A stretch of 31,882 nt of DNA from an uncultured Prevotella sp. (GTDB taxonomy: Bacteria; Bacteroidota; Bacteroidia; Bacteroidales; Bacteroidaceae): NCBI GenBank assembly GCA_937907705.1, contig CALCVP010000046.1, forward strand, positions 1 to 31,882, written 5' to 3'. Under the pieces are notes generated by a model. That model was given only the letters and a program-made list of their open reading frames with translations, was not told the origin of the DNA and searched no databases. The position numbers and the translations under genes are program-made. Below, piece by piece: positions 15,465 to 24,700 of this stretch; the first letter of the stretch is position 1, and the number at the start of each line of letters is the position of its first letter.

Positions 15465-15934
15465 AACAAGTATTCATAGACCCTGCCAACAAACAAGAGA
15501 TACAAGCCCTGCTTGACAAATACATGAGTGGCGAAACCACCAATCAGGAGGAGGCACTGCTCAGAGACTGTTTTGCTAAAATGGGCAGCAACATACCGCA
15601 AGAGTGGCTGCCCTACAAGGCCATGTTCAGCTTCGTAGCAGCTGAAAGGCTACTGCAACAGAAGCCACAGGCAGAACAGACGGCTGCCACAGCCTCTGCC
15701 CTGCAGCCCAAGCGCCATCCCAACAAACGGATTTACTGGGCATCAGTGGCCGCCTCGCTGCTCTTCATTGTATGCTGCTGGATAGGCAGACAGCCGGCAT
15801 CTGAATGTTATGTGGTAATAGACGGCAAGACCTATACCAACAAACAAGAGGTGAAACAGGAGGCTATGGAAGCACTGCAAATGGTAAGCGAAAACCATGA
15901 AGACCCTTTCAGCGCACTCAACATGATGCAATAG
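15461..15934 (+). CDS. Probable membrane anti-sigma factor
   Basis: 157 residues: a cytoplasmic N-terminal half with LLDKYMSGETTNQEEALL (the short helical start usual in Bacteroidetes anti-sigma factors), one membrane helix (about 92-107, WASVAASLLFIVCCWIG) and a short periplasmic tail with CYVVIDGKTYTNKQEV. Its start overlaps the sigma stop, the classical sigma/anti-sigma arrangement. It lacks the large FecR domain of TonB-linked anti-sigma proteins, so the signal is probably not siderophore or glycan uptake. Assignment rests on position and topology. Confidence 0.65.
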   Translation: MKQVFIDPANKQEIQALLDKYMSGETTNQEEALLRDCFAKMGSNIPQEWLPYKAMFSFVAAERLLQQKPQAEQTAATASALQPKRHPNKRIYWASVAASLLFIVCCWIGRQPASECYVVIDGKTYTNKQEVKQEAMEALQMVSENHEDPFSALNMMQ

Positions 15935-16005
15935 CAGACTGAAAGATACCCCATTGCAAACGGAAAACAAATAAACCAATGTACAAACAATAACCTTACA
16001 AGACA

Positions 16006-16449
16006 GTGAAGCTACATATATTCAAACGCACCTTGCTGACCACAGTGCTCACAGTAGCTGTCAGCATAGCACTCCACGCACAGGAAGGGCTCTTTGTAGA
16101 CCAGATATTCCAGCGATACGGCAGGGCCAAAGGATGCAAGATGGTAGTGATAAGCAACGCCAAGTTGCGTGGCTACAACCTGAAGGTGTACAAAAGCCTC
16201 ATCTATAAAAACCGGACGGCAGAAATAGCCCAACTGCTGCAAGCCGACAAGAAGCGCGCCAAGAAGGTGAGAGAGGTAATGGAAAGCGGCAGATTGGTAA
16301 GCGGCTACTATATGATGTCGCCACTGTCGCGCAACCAGAACCGCTACATACTGTTCAGCTATGTAGGAGGCAACAAGGGCACTGTTATCTACATAGAAGG
16401 CGATCTGTCGCCCGACGACATCATGAAGCTGTGCTACTCCAAGTGGTAA
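16006..16449 (+). CDS. Small exported protein of unknown function (possibly DUF6108)
   Basis: 147 residues from a GTG start (MKLHIFKRTLLTTVLTV); the only upstream ATG in frame is closed by a stop. Signal peptide cleaved near LHA/QE. The mature part is basic and alpha/beta (FVDQIFQRYGRAKGCKMVVI, IAQLLQADKKRAKKVREVME) and ends in a strand-rich region. It may belong to the uncharacterised family DUF6108, from memory. It lies 71 nt after the anti-sigma gene and 54 nt before the barrel gene, so probably the same operon. Confidence 0.7.
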   Translation: MKLHIFKRTLLTTVLTVAVSIALHAQEGLFVDQIFQRYGRAKGCKMVVISNAKLRGYNLKVYKSLIYKNRTAEIAQLLQADKKRAKKVREVMESGRLVSGYYMMSPLSRNQNRYILFSYVGGNKGTVIYIEGDLSPDDIMKLCYSKW

Positions 16450-16503
16450 AGCTACCCAAATCCGAAACATTACAAAACAAAAACAATTAAAATACAACGC
16501 AAC

Positions 16504-17361
16504 ATGAGAAAAGCATTATTACTCGCAGCACTGCTGCCCACCATGATGATGGCCACAGAAGCTAACGATACCACCCTAACCATAAACAATCAGCAGATAG
16601 AGATAAACACAAATGGGGGCGAAACTACCGTCAAGGTATTCAACAGCAACGGCAAAGAACTGCAAAAAGCTTCTGAAACGCACTATATAGACGGACAAGA
16701 AGTGGAACGCGTGTATGTAACATCGCCATTCATTCCACAGTCTATCAGCCGCAACAAGCGCCAGCTCAGCAGCCACTACCCCACCTTTTTTATAGGCTTC
16801 AGTCCATTAGGCAGCAGTGCATTCGGCACCGGTGGCAATGCCGCCATGCACACACGCGACTCCAAATCATGGGAATGGGGCATCACGCTGACCAGCATTG
16901 CATTCCGGCTGACCAACAACTTTGCCTTCACTACTTCTGCCTCTATCGGACAAGTGCACCACCACTTCCAAGACAACTACATACTGACCACCCACAACGG
17001 CATTACCTCTATGCGGCAGGAAGAGGACGAAACACTCAAGAAAAGCTATATCAGCTACAACGTCGTCCGCATACCGCTGATGATTGAATGGCAACAACGC
17101 ATGCGCGGCGACGATGCCTTTGTGGCAGTAGGTCCGTCCATAGAGTTCCGCTGGAACGACCATTCACGCTATTTCATCGGCAAACACAAGAACACCGAAA
17201 CCGGCGACATCAACCTCAATCCCTTTGGACTCAATCTGGAAGCACGTGCCGGATACGGCTTTATCATGCTGTACGCCAGAGCAGGACTGACCCCACTGCT
17301 CAAGAAAAGCAGCGCACCAGAATGCTACCCACTGTCTATCGGTCTCGGATTCAGACTCTAA
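16504..17361 (+). CDS. Outer-membrane beta-barrel protein
   Basis: 285 residues with a signal peptide (MRKALLLAALLPTMMMA). After a short periplasmic stretch (about 20-95, with TLTINNQQIEIN and VKVFNSNG), the C-terminal 190 residues alternate strands and turns (WEWGITLTSIAFRLTNNFAF, VVRIPLMIEWQQ, FGLNLEARAGYGFIMLYARA) and end LGLGFRL-like in LSIGLGFRL, as in PorT-type eight-stranded barrels. Last gene of the sigma/anti-sigma group; barrels of this sort are often both target and partner of the sigma system. A clear terminator follows. Confidence 0.75.
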   Translation: MRKALLLAALLPTMMMATEANDTTLTINNQQIEINTNGGETTVKVFNSNGKELQKASETHYIDGQEVERVYVTSPFIPQSISRNKRQLSSHYPTFFIGFSPLGSSAFGTGGNAAMHTRDSKSWEWGITLTSIAFRLTNNFAFTTSASIGQVHHHFQDNYILTTHNGITSMRQEEDETLKKSYISYNVVRIPLMIEWQQRMRGDDAFVAVGPSIEFRWNDHSRYFIGKHKNTETGDINLNPFGLNLEARAGYGFIMLYARAGLTPLLKKSSAPECYPLSIGLGFRL

Positions 17362-17422
17362 AAGGCTAACTCATTGACCACTGCGCTCAGTCATTATCAA
17401 TACTCTCTACCTATTTATAAAT

Positions 17423-17457
17423 AGGGGCATGATAACAAAAAATATTATCATGCCCCT
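17423..17457 (+). terminator. Terminator after the barrel gene
   Basis: AGGGGCATGATAA (17423-17435) pairs perfectly with 17445-17457 around a 9-nt loop; the downstream sequence CGCTTTTATG has a short T4 run. The 17362-17776 gap otherwise holds the tRNA and two further hairpins. Confidence 0.75.
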
Positions 17458-17484
17458 CGCTTTTATGAATACCGCCAAATAGAA

Positions 17485-17514
17485 AGCGGCAACCAGTTAC
17501 TACTGATTGCCGCT
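17485..17514 (-). terminator. Hairpin after tRNA-Pro
   Basis: AGCGGCAA (17485-17492) with TTGCCGCT (17507-17514), extended by CAGT/ACTG inside a single mismatch. It starts 4 nt past the tRNA 3' end; the following leftward RNA is only moderately U-rich, so it may serve 3' processing or termination. Confidence 0.5.
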
Positions 17515-17517
17515 CTG

Positions 17518-17591
17518 TCGGGATGACTGGACTCGAACCAGCGACCTCACGCCCCCCAGACGCGTGCGCTAACCAACTGCGCTACATCCCG
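17518..17591 (-). tRNA. tRNA-Pro (anticodon GGG)
   Basis: A complete cloverleaf on the minus strand: acceptor CGGGATG/CATCCCG, D arm GCGC-AGTTGGTTA-GCGC, anticodon stem CGCGT/GCGTG with loop CTGGGGG (anticodon GGG, reading CCC and CCU), T arm GCTGG-TTCGAGT-CCAGT and discriminator A. The 3' CCA is not encoded and must be added, for which the CCA-adding enzyme gene at 27856 is present. Confidence 0.95.
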
Positions 17592-17726
17592 ATTGCCTTT
17601 TTGTAAGCGGTTGCAAAAGTACATGTTTCTGATGAATTAGCCAAACTTTTTACTCTTTTTTTAATCCTTGGCACACATCAAACCTGCTTATTCTGCTTAA
17701 TAAACGCCTGCAATAGCATAAAAATA

Positions 17727-17755
17727 CCCATCTGCTATCTTAACATGCAGATGGG
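17727..17755 (-). terminator. Terminator after the cyclophilin gene
   Basis: CCCATCTGC (17727-17735) pairs with GCAGATGGG (17747-17755); in the leftward direction it is followed by TATTTTTAT. It lies 21 nt past the stop. Confidence 0.75.
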
Positions 17756-17776
17756 CATAAACGTTAAAAAGAAGTC

Positions 17777-18520
17777 TTACTCTATTACTTCAACATTCAT
17801 GCTGATGTCTGTCTTAGGGCGATCGCCACGCTGAGTTTGGCAGTTCTGTATCTTCTCTACTACATCCAAACCACTCTCTACTTCACCAAACACCGTATAT
17901 TGGTTGTCAAGAAAAGGTGTGCCGCCTACCGTAGTGTAAGCCTCAACCTGCTCTGGTGTAAACTGAGGCTTGCCCATCTCTTTGCATTTAGCCTTGGTTT
18001 CAACCACCAACTCATCTTGCAATGCCTGCAAACCGGCACGGTCTCTGTTGCGGCGCAGGTCCATAATCTGCTCACGATGCTCACCCACCAACTGGTTAAA
18101 CACCGTCTGTTCCTGCTGCATGGCCATCTGCTTCTCCAGCTGTTTCAGCTCAGTAGGCTTGTACACCTTGCCCCATACTATATAAAACTGGCTGCCACTG
18201 CTCTCGCGCTTCGGATTAACCTCATCGCCCAAGCGCGCCGCACTGAGCGCACCACGCTTGTGAAACAGCTGAGGATATACAAACTCAGCAGGCAATGTGT
18301 AGTCAGGTCCACCCGTGCCCAGCATCTTTCCGGCAGGAGCATCCTTGCTGTCAGGGTCACCGCCTTGTATCATAAAGTCTTTAATAACACGATGAAAGAG
18401 GGTGCCGTCATAGTAACCCTCTTTGGCCAACTTCAGCATATTGTCACGATGAAGAGGAGTCTCGTCATACAGGCGCACCACAATGTCGCCCTCACTTGTC
18501 TTTATTCTTACTTTTGCCAT
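17777..18520 (-). CDS. Cyclophilin-type peptidyl-prolyl cis-trans isomerase
   Basis: Catalyses cis/trans isomerisation of X-Pro bonds. 247 residues with no signal peptide, so cytoplasmic. Core motifs are FHRVIKDFMIQGGD (Arg44, Phe49 and Gln52 of the active site) and SGSQFYI (Gln111, Phe112), then DNQYTVFGEVESGLDVVEKI near 205. Between them, about residues 119-200, lies a charged helical insertion (LKQLEKQMAMQQEQ, IMDLRRNRDRAGLQAL) not found in minimal cyclophilins of about 165 residues. A promoter at 18547-18577 and a terminator flank it, so it is monocistronic. Confidence 0.93.
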   Translation of the reverse strand: MAKVRIKTSEGDIVVRLYDETPLHRDNMLKLAKEGYYDGTLFHRVIKDFMIQGGDPDSKDAPAGKMLGTGGPDYTLPAEFVYPQLFHKRGALSAARLGDEVNPKRESSGSQFYIVWGKVYKPTELKQLEKQMAMQQEQTVFNQLVGEHREQIMDLRRNRDRAGLQALQDELVVETKAKCKEMGKPQFTPEQVEAYTTVGGTPFLDNQYTVFGEVESGLDVVEKIQNCQTQRGDRPKTDISMNVEVIE

Positions 18521-18546
18521 ATATAAAATAATGTAATGTTTCTGTG

Positions 18547-18577
18547 CAAAATTAGTACAAGACGAGCAAAATACAAA
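18547..18577 (-). promoter_or_regulatory. Predicted cyclophilin promoter
   Basis: Minus-strand TTTG (18577-18574), 19-bp spacer and TAATTTTG (18554-18547): full consensus. The leader would be about 20 nt. Confidence 0.65.
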
Positions 18578-18633
18578 ATAAAACGAAATGAAAGAAAAGT
18601 ATTGTCAGAATATAATACTATATATTAAAAGAA

Positions 18634-18667
18634 TATCCGCAAAGCATTTGTCTGTGCCATGCGGATA
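18634..18667 (-). terminator. Terminator after the small exported protein gene
   Basis: TATCCGCA (18634-18641) pairs with TGCGGATA (18660-18667); leftward it is followed by TTCTTTTAATAT. It lies 74 nt past the stop at 18741. Confidence 0.55.
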
Positions 18668-18740
18668 ATACAAGAATGCTTAAACATTTTACTCGCATTA
18701 ACAATAGTCAATGCAAATATGTCTCCGTGAAAATGCCACC

Positions 18741-19235
18741 TTACTTGTCTGCTATCGTAATATTTGAAGCCACCGTGGCTTGTACATCATATCCAGCAGG
18801 CATTACAGCTTTTGAACCTGGAATAAATATACATGGCCAAATGAAAAGACCTGTAACAACGGCAAGAGGTGTACGGTTCTTACCTACTATACGAACATCT
18901 GTATTGGTAAAGAAAACAGGTTCTCCTGACGGCAAATTCATACTACTTATATTTATAGTAAGACGCCCTTTTGTACCCGCAATAGAACTTTTGCGAGCCT
19001 CCATGACTTTACCTTTAACCAAATAGCCACGAGGTATTACACATTTTCCATTAAGCATGATGTCTTGTGAAACCCTAAAATCTACCATCTGCCCTTCTTC
19101 TACATCTGCTGCTTTCACTTGATTTACTGATTGCAAAGGAATGATAGTTCCTGCTTTAAGTACATTTTCTTGTTGTGCGAAAGCCATTTGTGAAGACAAT
19201 AAAACTGCAACAATAAATGAAAAAAACTTTTTCAT
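18741..19235 (-). CDS. Small exported protein of unknown function
   Basis: 164 residues from MKKFFSFIVAVLLSSQMAFA (signal peptide, cleavage near AFA/QQ); the frame is open further upstream to 19268, but this start gives the proper signal. The mature part is beta-rich: KAGTIIPLQSVNQVKAADVE, then DFRVSQDIMLNGKCVIPRGY, GRLTINISSMNLPSGE and a hydrophobic stretch TGLFIWPCIFIPG near 130-142. The strand pattern 'requirements for a promoted pore' cannot be read as any known family; function is not assigned. It lies 82 nt after the probable 6S RNA with no clear terminator between. Confidence 0.65.
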   Translation of the reverse strand: MKKFFSFIVAVLLSSQMAFAQQENVLKAGTIIPLQSVNQVKAADVEEGQMVDFRVSQDIMLNGKCVIPRGYLVKGKVMEARKSSIAGTKGRLTINISSMNLPSGEPVFFTNTDVRIVGKNRTPLAVVTGLFIWPCIFIPGSKAVMPAGYDVQATVASNITIADK

Positions 19236-19317
19236 ATTTCTGTTCTTTGTGATACTTATAGGCTCCAATCAGCATCTTGGTTAATAATTTGTAATCACGG
19301 TACACGTATATACAAAG

Positions 19318-19409
19318 AACGTGGAGCCTACTTATTGCTCGTTTCCCGATTCGTAGGCCTTCGCATTGCCCTGTCTGTTGAAACGAACAACGGTCGAAAG
19401 CCCCACGTT
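19318..19409 (-). ncRNA. ssrS: Probable 6S RNA (Bacteroidales type)
   Basis: On the minus strand a 92-nt RNA can fold into one long interrupted rod: closing stem AACGTGGGGC (19409-19400) with GCTCCACGTT (19327-19318; 10 bp, one G-U), an asymmetric internal loop, then GTTCGTTTC with GAAACGAGC (9 bp, one G-U) and a large apical part. A -7 box TATATTTG (19421-19414) ends 4 nt before the stem, placing the start point at its first bases. A rod with internal bulge and its own promoter fits 6S RNA, which binds RNA polymerase holoenzyme in stationary phase; the sequence also recalls the Bacteroidales-1 RNA, from memory. Confidence 0.6.
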
Positions 19410-19413
19410 GATG

Positions 19414-19458
19414 CAAATATATGACATGCCTATTGCACACATGTAATACACATGTCAT
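19414..19458 (-). promoter_or_regulatory. 6S RNA promoter region with dyad
   Basis: Contains the -7 box TATATTTG (19421-19414), without a good -33 TTTG. Upstream lie an inverted repeat ATGACATG (19421-19428) with CATGTCAT (19451-19458) and two direct copies of CACATGT (19438 and 19449) exactly 11 bp apart, so on the same face of the helix. Confidence 0.5.
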
Positions 19459-19714
19459 GCAATTAGTGCATAGATATAATACACCATTGGGGCGTTCCCG
19501 TTGCTTTGTTTTTAACAGACATTGGAAGTTGCGAAGTTCACGAATCGTCAAAACCAAAGCGTCAGTAACGCCTTTATATATATACTAAATCTTACCACTC
19601 TCTACTAACGTACAGTAATTTCCACTATATTGCCTTAACGTTAGGTAGATTGCAGCATAGACTTTAATACAATTGCAAATTTAGTGCATTTATTATTAAA
19701 TCACAAAAAATACA

Positions 19715-19780
19715 AACTAAAATATTGACAATACACAATATATTCACTATTCTGTCAATATCAGTAAACATATTTTAGTT
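19715..19780. other. Nested AT-rich inverted repeats upstream of aroA
   Basis: AACTAAAATAT (19715-19725) pairs with 19770-19780 and the overlapping ATATTGACA (19722-19730) pairs with TGTCAATAT (19753-19761). The 19459-19714 stretch is AT-rich and shows no supportable gene. Confidence 0.45.
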
Positions 19781-19789
19781 ATCAATTAT

Positions 19790-19820
19790 TTTGGATTGTC
19801 GTTCGGTTGATGTATATTTG
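19790..19820 (+). promoter_or_regulatory. Predicted aroA promoter
   Basis: TTTG (19790-19793), 19-bp spacer, TATATTTG (19813-19820): full consensus. The start point would fall near 19825, ruling out codons before it and leaving a leader of about 70 nt. Confidence 0.7.
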
Positions 19821-19896
19821 CATGAACATTGCTGAACGACAAAGAGTTCTATGGCTCTATATCAGCAGTGGTTATTCAACCAAACACTTGCAAATC

Positions 19897-21147
19897 ATGA
19901 GTTATAAAATAACAGCCCCTGAACAGATAAATGCCACTATCCATCTGCCAGCATCTAAAAGCATCAGCAACCGTGCGCTTATCATACACGCCCTGTCGGG
20001 AGGCGACATCCTGCCCGACAACCTTTCAGACTGCGATGACACGAAAGTGATTGTCAATGCGTTGAAAGACATGCCGGAGGTAATTGACATCAAGGCCGCC
20101 GGAACAGCCATGCGGTTTATGACAGCCTACTTATCCGTAACGCCAGGCGAGCATGTACTGACGGGAACAGAGCGCATGCAGCACCGCCCTATCGGTGTGT
20201 TGGTAGACGCCTTACGCACTTTAGGCGCTGACATTAGCTATGAAGGCGAAAAAGGGTATCCACCTCTGCGCATCAAGGGAGGCCACTTGCAAGGCGGCTC
20301 ACTCAGCATAGCAGGCAACGTAAGCTCACAATACATATCGGCACTGCTCATGATAGGCCCTATGCTTGACAAGGGATTGGAACTCACGCTGACAGGCAAC
20401 GTCATTTCAAGGCCCTACATAGACCTTACACTCTGCACCATGCGCGACTTTGGAGCCAGCGTAGACTGGACCTCAAGCAATACCGTCAAGGTGGAGCCAA
20501 AACCCTATGTGCCACAACATTTTTATATAGAAAGCGACTGGAGTGCGGCTTCTTATTGGTATGAAATGCTGCTATTGGATGGCAACGCCGACTCAGAAGT
20601 GAAGCTGACAGGACTTTTTGACGGCTCAAGACAAGGCGACTCGGTAGTAAAATACCTGTTTAACATGTTGGGCATACGCACTGTCTTTGAAACAAGAGAG
20701 AAAGGCATACCCACCACAGTTACACTAAAACGAGTGGAAAATCAGCCTATACGCATGGATTATGACTTCATCAACCAACCTGACATGGCACAAACCTTCG
20801 TGGTAAGTTGCGCTATCATGAACATTCCTTTCCACTTTACAGGACTATCTTCGCTGCGTATCAAAGAAACAGACCGCATAATGGCACTGAAAACTGAACT
20901 GCACAAGCTGGGCTATGTCATTGACGACAGCCAGCCTGGCGAACTGATATGGAATGGCGAACGGTGCATGTCTACCCCACATGCCAGCATTGATACCTAC
21001 GAAGACCACCGCATGGCTATGGCTTTTGCACCTATATCATTGAGACTGCCGCATGTAGTCATCAACAATCCACAAGTGGTCAGCAAGTCATATCCACACT
21101 ATTGGGATGATTTGAAGAAAGCTGGATTTAGCATAGAGAACTGTTAA
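19897..21147 (+). CDS. aroA: 3-phosphoshikimate 1-carboxyvinyltransferase (EPSP synthase)
   Basis: Transfers the enolpyruvyl group of PEP to shikimate-3-phosphate, the sixth step of chorismate and aromatic amino-acid synthesis; cytoplasmic. 416 residues with LPASKSISNRALI (Lys21, Ser22, Arg26), AAGTAMRF (about 68-75, the PEP loop), MQHRPIGVLVDAL, ESDWSAASYWYE, INQPDMAQTF, LRIKETDRI and YEDHRMAMAF near the end. It belongs to the divergent Bacteroidetes branch, shorter than the E. coli enzyme. Start 19897 (MSYKITAPEQ) is chosen because it begins just before the conserved core and because the promoter excludes 19807; 19822 would be leaderless. Confidence 0.95.
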   Translation: MSYKITAPEQINATIHLPASKSISNRALIIHALSGGDILPDNLSDCDDTKVIVNALKDMPEVIDIKAAGTAMRFMTAYLSVTPGEHVLTGTERMQHRPIGVLVDALRTLGADISYEGEKGYPPLRIKGGHLQGGSLSIAGNVSSQYISALLMIGPMLDKGLELTLTGNVISRPYIDLTLCTMRDFGASVDWTSSNTVKVEPKPYVPQHFYIESDWSAASYWYEMLLLDGNADSEVKLTGLFDGSRQGDSVVKYLFNMLGIRTVFETREKGIPTTVTLKRVENQPIRMDYDFINQPDMAQTFVVSCAIMNIPFHFTGLSSLRIKETDRIMALKTELHKLGYVIDDSQPGELIWNGERCMSTPHASIDTYEDHRMAMAFAPISLRLPHVVINNPQVVSKSYPHYWDDLKKAGFSIENC

Positions 21148-21189
21148 CCCCACATGTTGTTTATCCATTTATAGTACTACTTGATATTT

Positions 21190-21579
21190 ATGCTTTTGCT
21201 CATAATTGTTGCAGCGGTAGTAATTGCACTGCTCTTGATACTCAAAAAGCTATATAACCCGCAAGTGGTCGAGCCTGAACAGGATGAGCCACTGCACCAA
21301 TCGTGTGCCACCTGCTCTGGCGACAACGCCAAATGTGAACAAGAGTGCGCCATGGAAGCTGCCACCAAGCCTATTGTCTACTATGATGATGAAGAGTTGG
21401 ATGCTTTCAGTGGCCGGCCAGCTGACGGATATACAGATGATGAAGCGGCACAATTTGCAGAAGTGCTCTATTCTATGAAACCAGAAGAAGTGGCTGCATG
21501 GAACAGAAGTCTGCTGCTGCGGGGCATTCAGTTGCCCAACCAGCTGAAAGATGAGGTTATCATGCTGATAGACGGATAA
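21190..21579 (+). CDS. Conserved membrane-anchored Cys-rich protein
   Basis: 129 residues from ATG 21190 (MLLLIIVAAVVIALLLI): one N-terminal membrane anchor, then a Cys cluster SCATCSGDNAKCEQEC (about 38-53), an acidic stretch YYDDEELDAFSGR and a helical C-terminal half ending LKDEVIMLIDG. Four cysteines in C-x2-C-x6-C-x3-C spacing could bind metal. Homologues sit beside aroA and porW in Bacteroidales and have sometimes been called phospholipase without good reason. It starts 42 nt after aroA. Function unknown; proximity to porW hints at the envelope. Confidence 0.75.
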   Translation: MLLLIIVAAVVIALLLILKKLYNPQVVEPEQDEPLHQSCATCSGDNAKCEQECAMEAATKPIVYYDDEELDAFSGRPADGYTDDEAAQFAEVLYSMKPEEVAAWNRSLLLRGIQLPNQLKDEVIMLIDG

Positions 21580-21618
21580 CAGCCACACCAAGACCAACTG
21601 AAGCATAGAAAAAGACGG

Positions 21619-21636
21619 AAGGCAATAAAATGCCTT
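21619..21636 (+). terminator. Weak hairpin before porW
   Basis: AAGGCA (21619-21624) pairs with TGCCTT (21631-21636), followed by TTC. It is short; it may attenuate reading into porW, which has no consensus promoter of its own that was found in 21580-21728. Confidence 0.3.
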
Positions 21637-21728
21637 TTCATGAGTTATATATATAATAGGTAAAATGGTGCTACATGCCCCATACCTTTATCACTTTCTG
21701 AAACAAACGGTAGCTCCATACAACGCCA

Positions 21729-24700
21729 ATGGCACGGAAGTCTGCCCTTACCAATCAACAATCAACGAACAACAAAGGTTTGAACCACTTTAGATACAAA
21801 TATATTGCGCTGACCATAACCGCCATCATGCTGATGATAGTGGCAGGATGCTCTACACAAGAAAATACGGCACGCACCCGTTGGTGGAAGGCTTTCAACA
21901 CCCGATATAATGTGTATTATAACGGAGCGCAAGCATATATAGAAGCATCTCTTGAGAAAGAGAACGGCAATAAAGACAATTATACAGAGCTGTTGCCCCT
22001 CTATACGGTGGGCAACAAGCAGAGTCGCGACCTCGGAAAAGCCAATTACGACAAGGCAATAGAGAAAAGCCAAAAGGCTATCAAGCTGCACAGCATCAAG
22101 AAAAGACCCGAATGGACCAAAAACCGCAAGAAAACAGAACGCGACATAGAGTGGCTGAACCGCAAAGAATATAACCCTTTTATGTGGAAAGCATGGATGC
22201 TGTTAGGCCGTTCGCAGTTTCAAAAAGGGGCATTCGATGAAGCTGCGTCCACCTTTTCATACATGTCGCGCTTGTATTCTACCCAACCTGCCATCTACGG
22301 CAAGGCCAGAGCGTGGCTTGCAAAGTGCTATATAGAAGAAGGTTGGCAATATGATGCCGAAGATGTAATTACAAAAATAAAGCGCGATTCCATCAACTGG
22401 CGTGCACAGAAGGAATGGGACTATACCTATGCTGACTATTATCTGCGCACGGCACAGCTGAAAGAGGCTATTCCATACCTGCGCAAGGTGATACGACATG
22501 AGATGAGACGCAAGCAGAAAGCACGCGAATGGTACATCATGGGACAGGTACAAGCTGCACTCGGCAACCGCCAACAAGCCTACAAAGCCTTTAAACACGT
22601 AGTAAGGTTGAACCCTCCTTACGAGCTGGAGTTCAACGCCCGCATAGCCATGACGGAGGTAATGGCTAACGGACAAGCGCGAAAAATGGTGAGAAAACTG
22701 AAGCGAATGGCAGCATCTGACAATAATAAAGAGTATCTGGACCAGGTGTATTATGCTATCGGCAACATCTATCTGGCACAGAAAGACACGCTGCAAGCCA
22801 TCGGAGCTTACGAAAAAGGCAATACAAAAAGTACACGCAACGGCATAGAAAAGGGTGTGTTGCTCTTGCATTTGGGCGATTTATACTGGCAAAGAGAAGA
22901 CTATACCAACGCCCAACGCTGCTATGGCGAGGCTATAGGTCTGCTGGATAAAGACCGTAAAGACTACCAACAGCTGTCTGACCGCTCCAAGATACTGGAT
23001 GAGTTAGTGCCCTTTACCAGTGCTGTTCATCTGCAAGACTCGCTGCAAAGCTTGGCAAAGATGAGCGAGAAAGACCGCAATGCTGCCATTGACCGTGTGA
23101 TAGCTGCCCTGAAAAAGAAGGAAAAGGAAGAACAAAATGCCAAAGCTGAACAGGAAGCGCAGCAGAAAATGCAGGAACAGGGAGGCGGACTGAACAACAC
23201 CAACAACCAACAAAGCAATCAAAACAACACTACCAACAGCACGAATAAAAACGCTGCATGGTACTTTTACAACCCTATGATGGTGAGCCAAGGCAAAGCT
23301 GCTTTCCAAAAACTGTGGGGCAAGCGTGAGAATGTGGACAACTGGCAACGCGTAAACAAGACAGTAGTGGCCATGACGCCCAATAATCAGGAGTTGACCG
23401 ACGAGCAACGCGACTCTATCTACAACGCCGAGCAAACTGCCGACTCACTAAAGCAGATGGCGGACAGTGCGCAAAACGACCCCCACAAAAGAGAATACTA
23501 CTTGGCACAGATACCTTTCAGCGAAGAACAAATGGCTGAAAGCAACAAGATATTGGAAGATGGGCTCTATCATTCGGGAGTTATCTTCAAGGACAAGTTA
23601 GACAATCTTGCGCTGAGTGAGAAGAACTTGCGGCGCATTACCGACCATTATCCTGAGTTTGAACACATGGATGATGTGTATTATCACCTGTATCTGCTGT
23701 ATTCAAGGAAACCGGACAAGATGCAAGCAGCCACTTATTTGGAAAAGATAAAACATGATTACCCTGAAAGCCAGTGGACAGCACTGCTCTCTGACCCTTA
23801 TTTTGAAGAGAACGCCCGCTATGGAGTGCACTTGGAAGACTCGCTGTATGCTGCCACTTATACTGCCTTCAAAGATGGCAAATATACCGAAGTGGACGCC
23901 AATACCAAGCTATCGGCTACACGTTTTCCATTGGGTGCCAATAGAGACAAGTTCATCTTTATAGACGGTTTGTCGCAACTCAACAGCGGCAACAGCGAGG
24001 CTTGTCTCGCTGCTATGGAGCAAGTGGTAAGCAAATACCCTGAAAGTGAGGTAAGTCCTATGGCTGGAATGATTATCAATGGAGTGAAAGCGGGCAGGCA
24101 ACTGCATAGCGGCAAGTTTGACATTGGCAACATGTGGGAAGTGAGAACCACTGTGCTCAACGAGAAAGACTCCACCAAAGCACGTGTGTTTACAGCAGAG
24201 CGCAATGCAGACTTCAACTTCCTGCTGGCCTATATGCCCGACTCCCTGAATGAAAACCAACTGCTCTTTGAGTTGGCACGCTACAACTTTACCAACTTCA
24301 TGGTAAGAAACTTTGATATCGTAATAGACGACCTCAACGGTATTCACCGCATGAAGATAAGCGGATTCAAAAGCTATGACGAGGCACTGCAATATGCCCG
24401 ACAGCTCTATACCAGCACGCGTATCAGGCAACTGGCCACCAAAGCACGCGCCATTATCATCAGCACGTCCAACCTGGAGCTATTAGGCACACAGTATAGC
24501 TATAACGATTACGACAAGTTCTATGAGCAACACTTCGTGCCATTGCGCATAAGCACGGTAAAACTGCTGACGGAACCGGCAACGATAGAATACCAACAGA
24601 CAGACAAGGAGGCTGCACCTGACGACAACGACCTGTACAATGGGGGCGTGATAGAAACCAATGGCACTGAAATATCAACAGACAATGCCACGGATGGCAA

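Noticed and set aside
19156..19557. 133-codon open frame on the minus strand
   Set aside because: It crosses the probable 6S RNA and the start of the exported-protein gene and reads as low-quality sequence.
19807..19896. N-terminal extension of AroA by up to 30 residues
   Set aside because: The consensus promoter at 19790-19820 overlaps it and the conserved AroA core begins at 19897.
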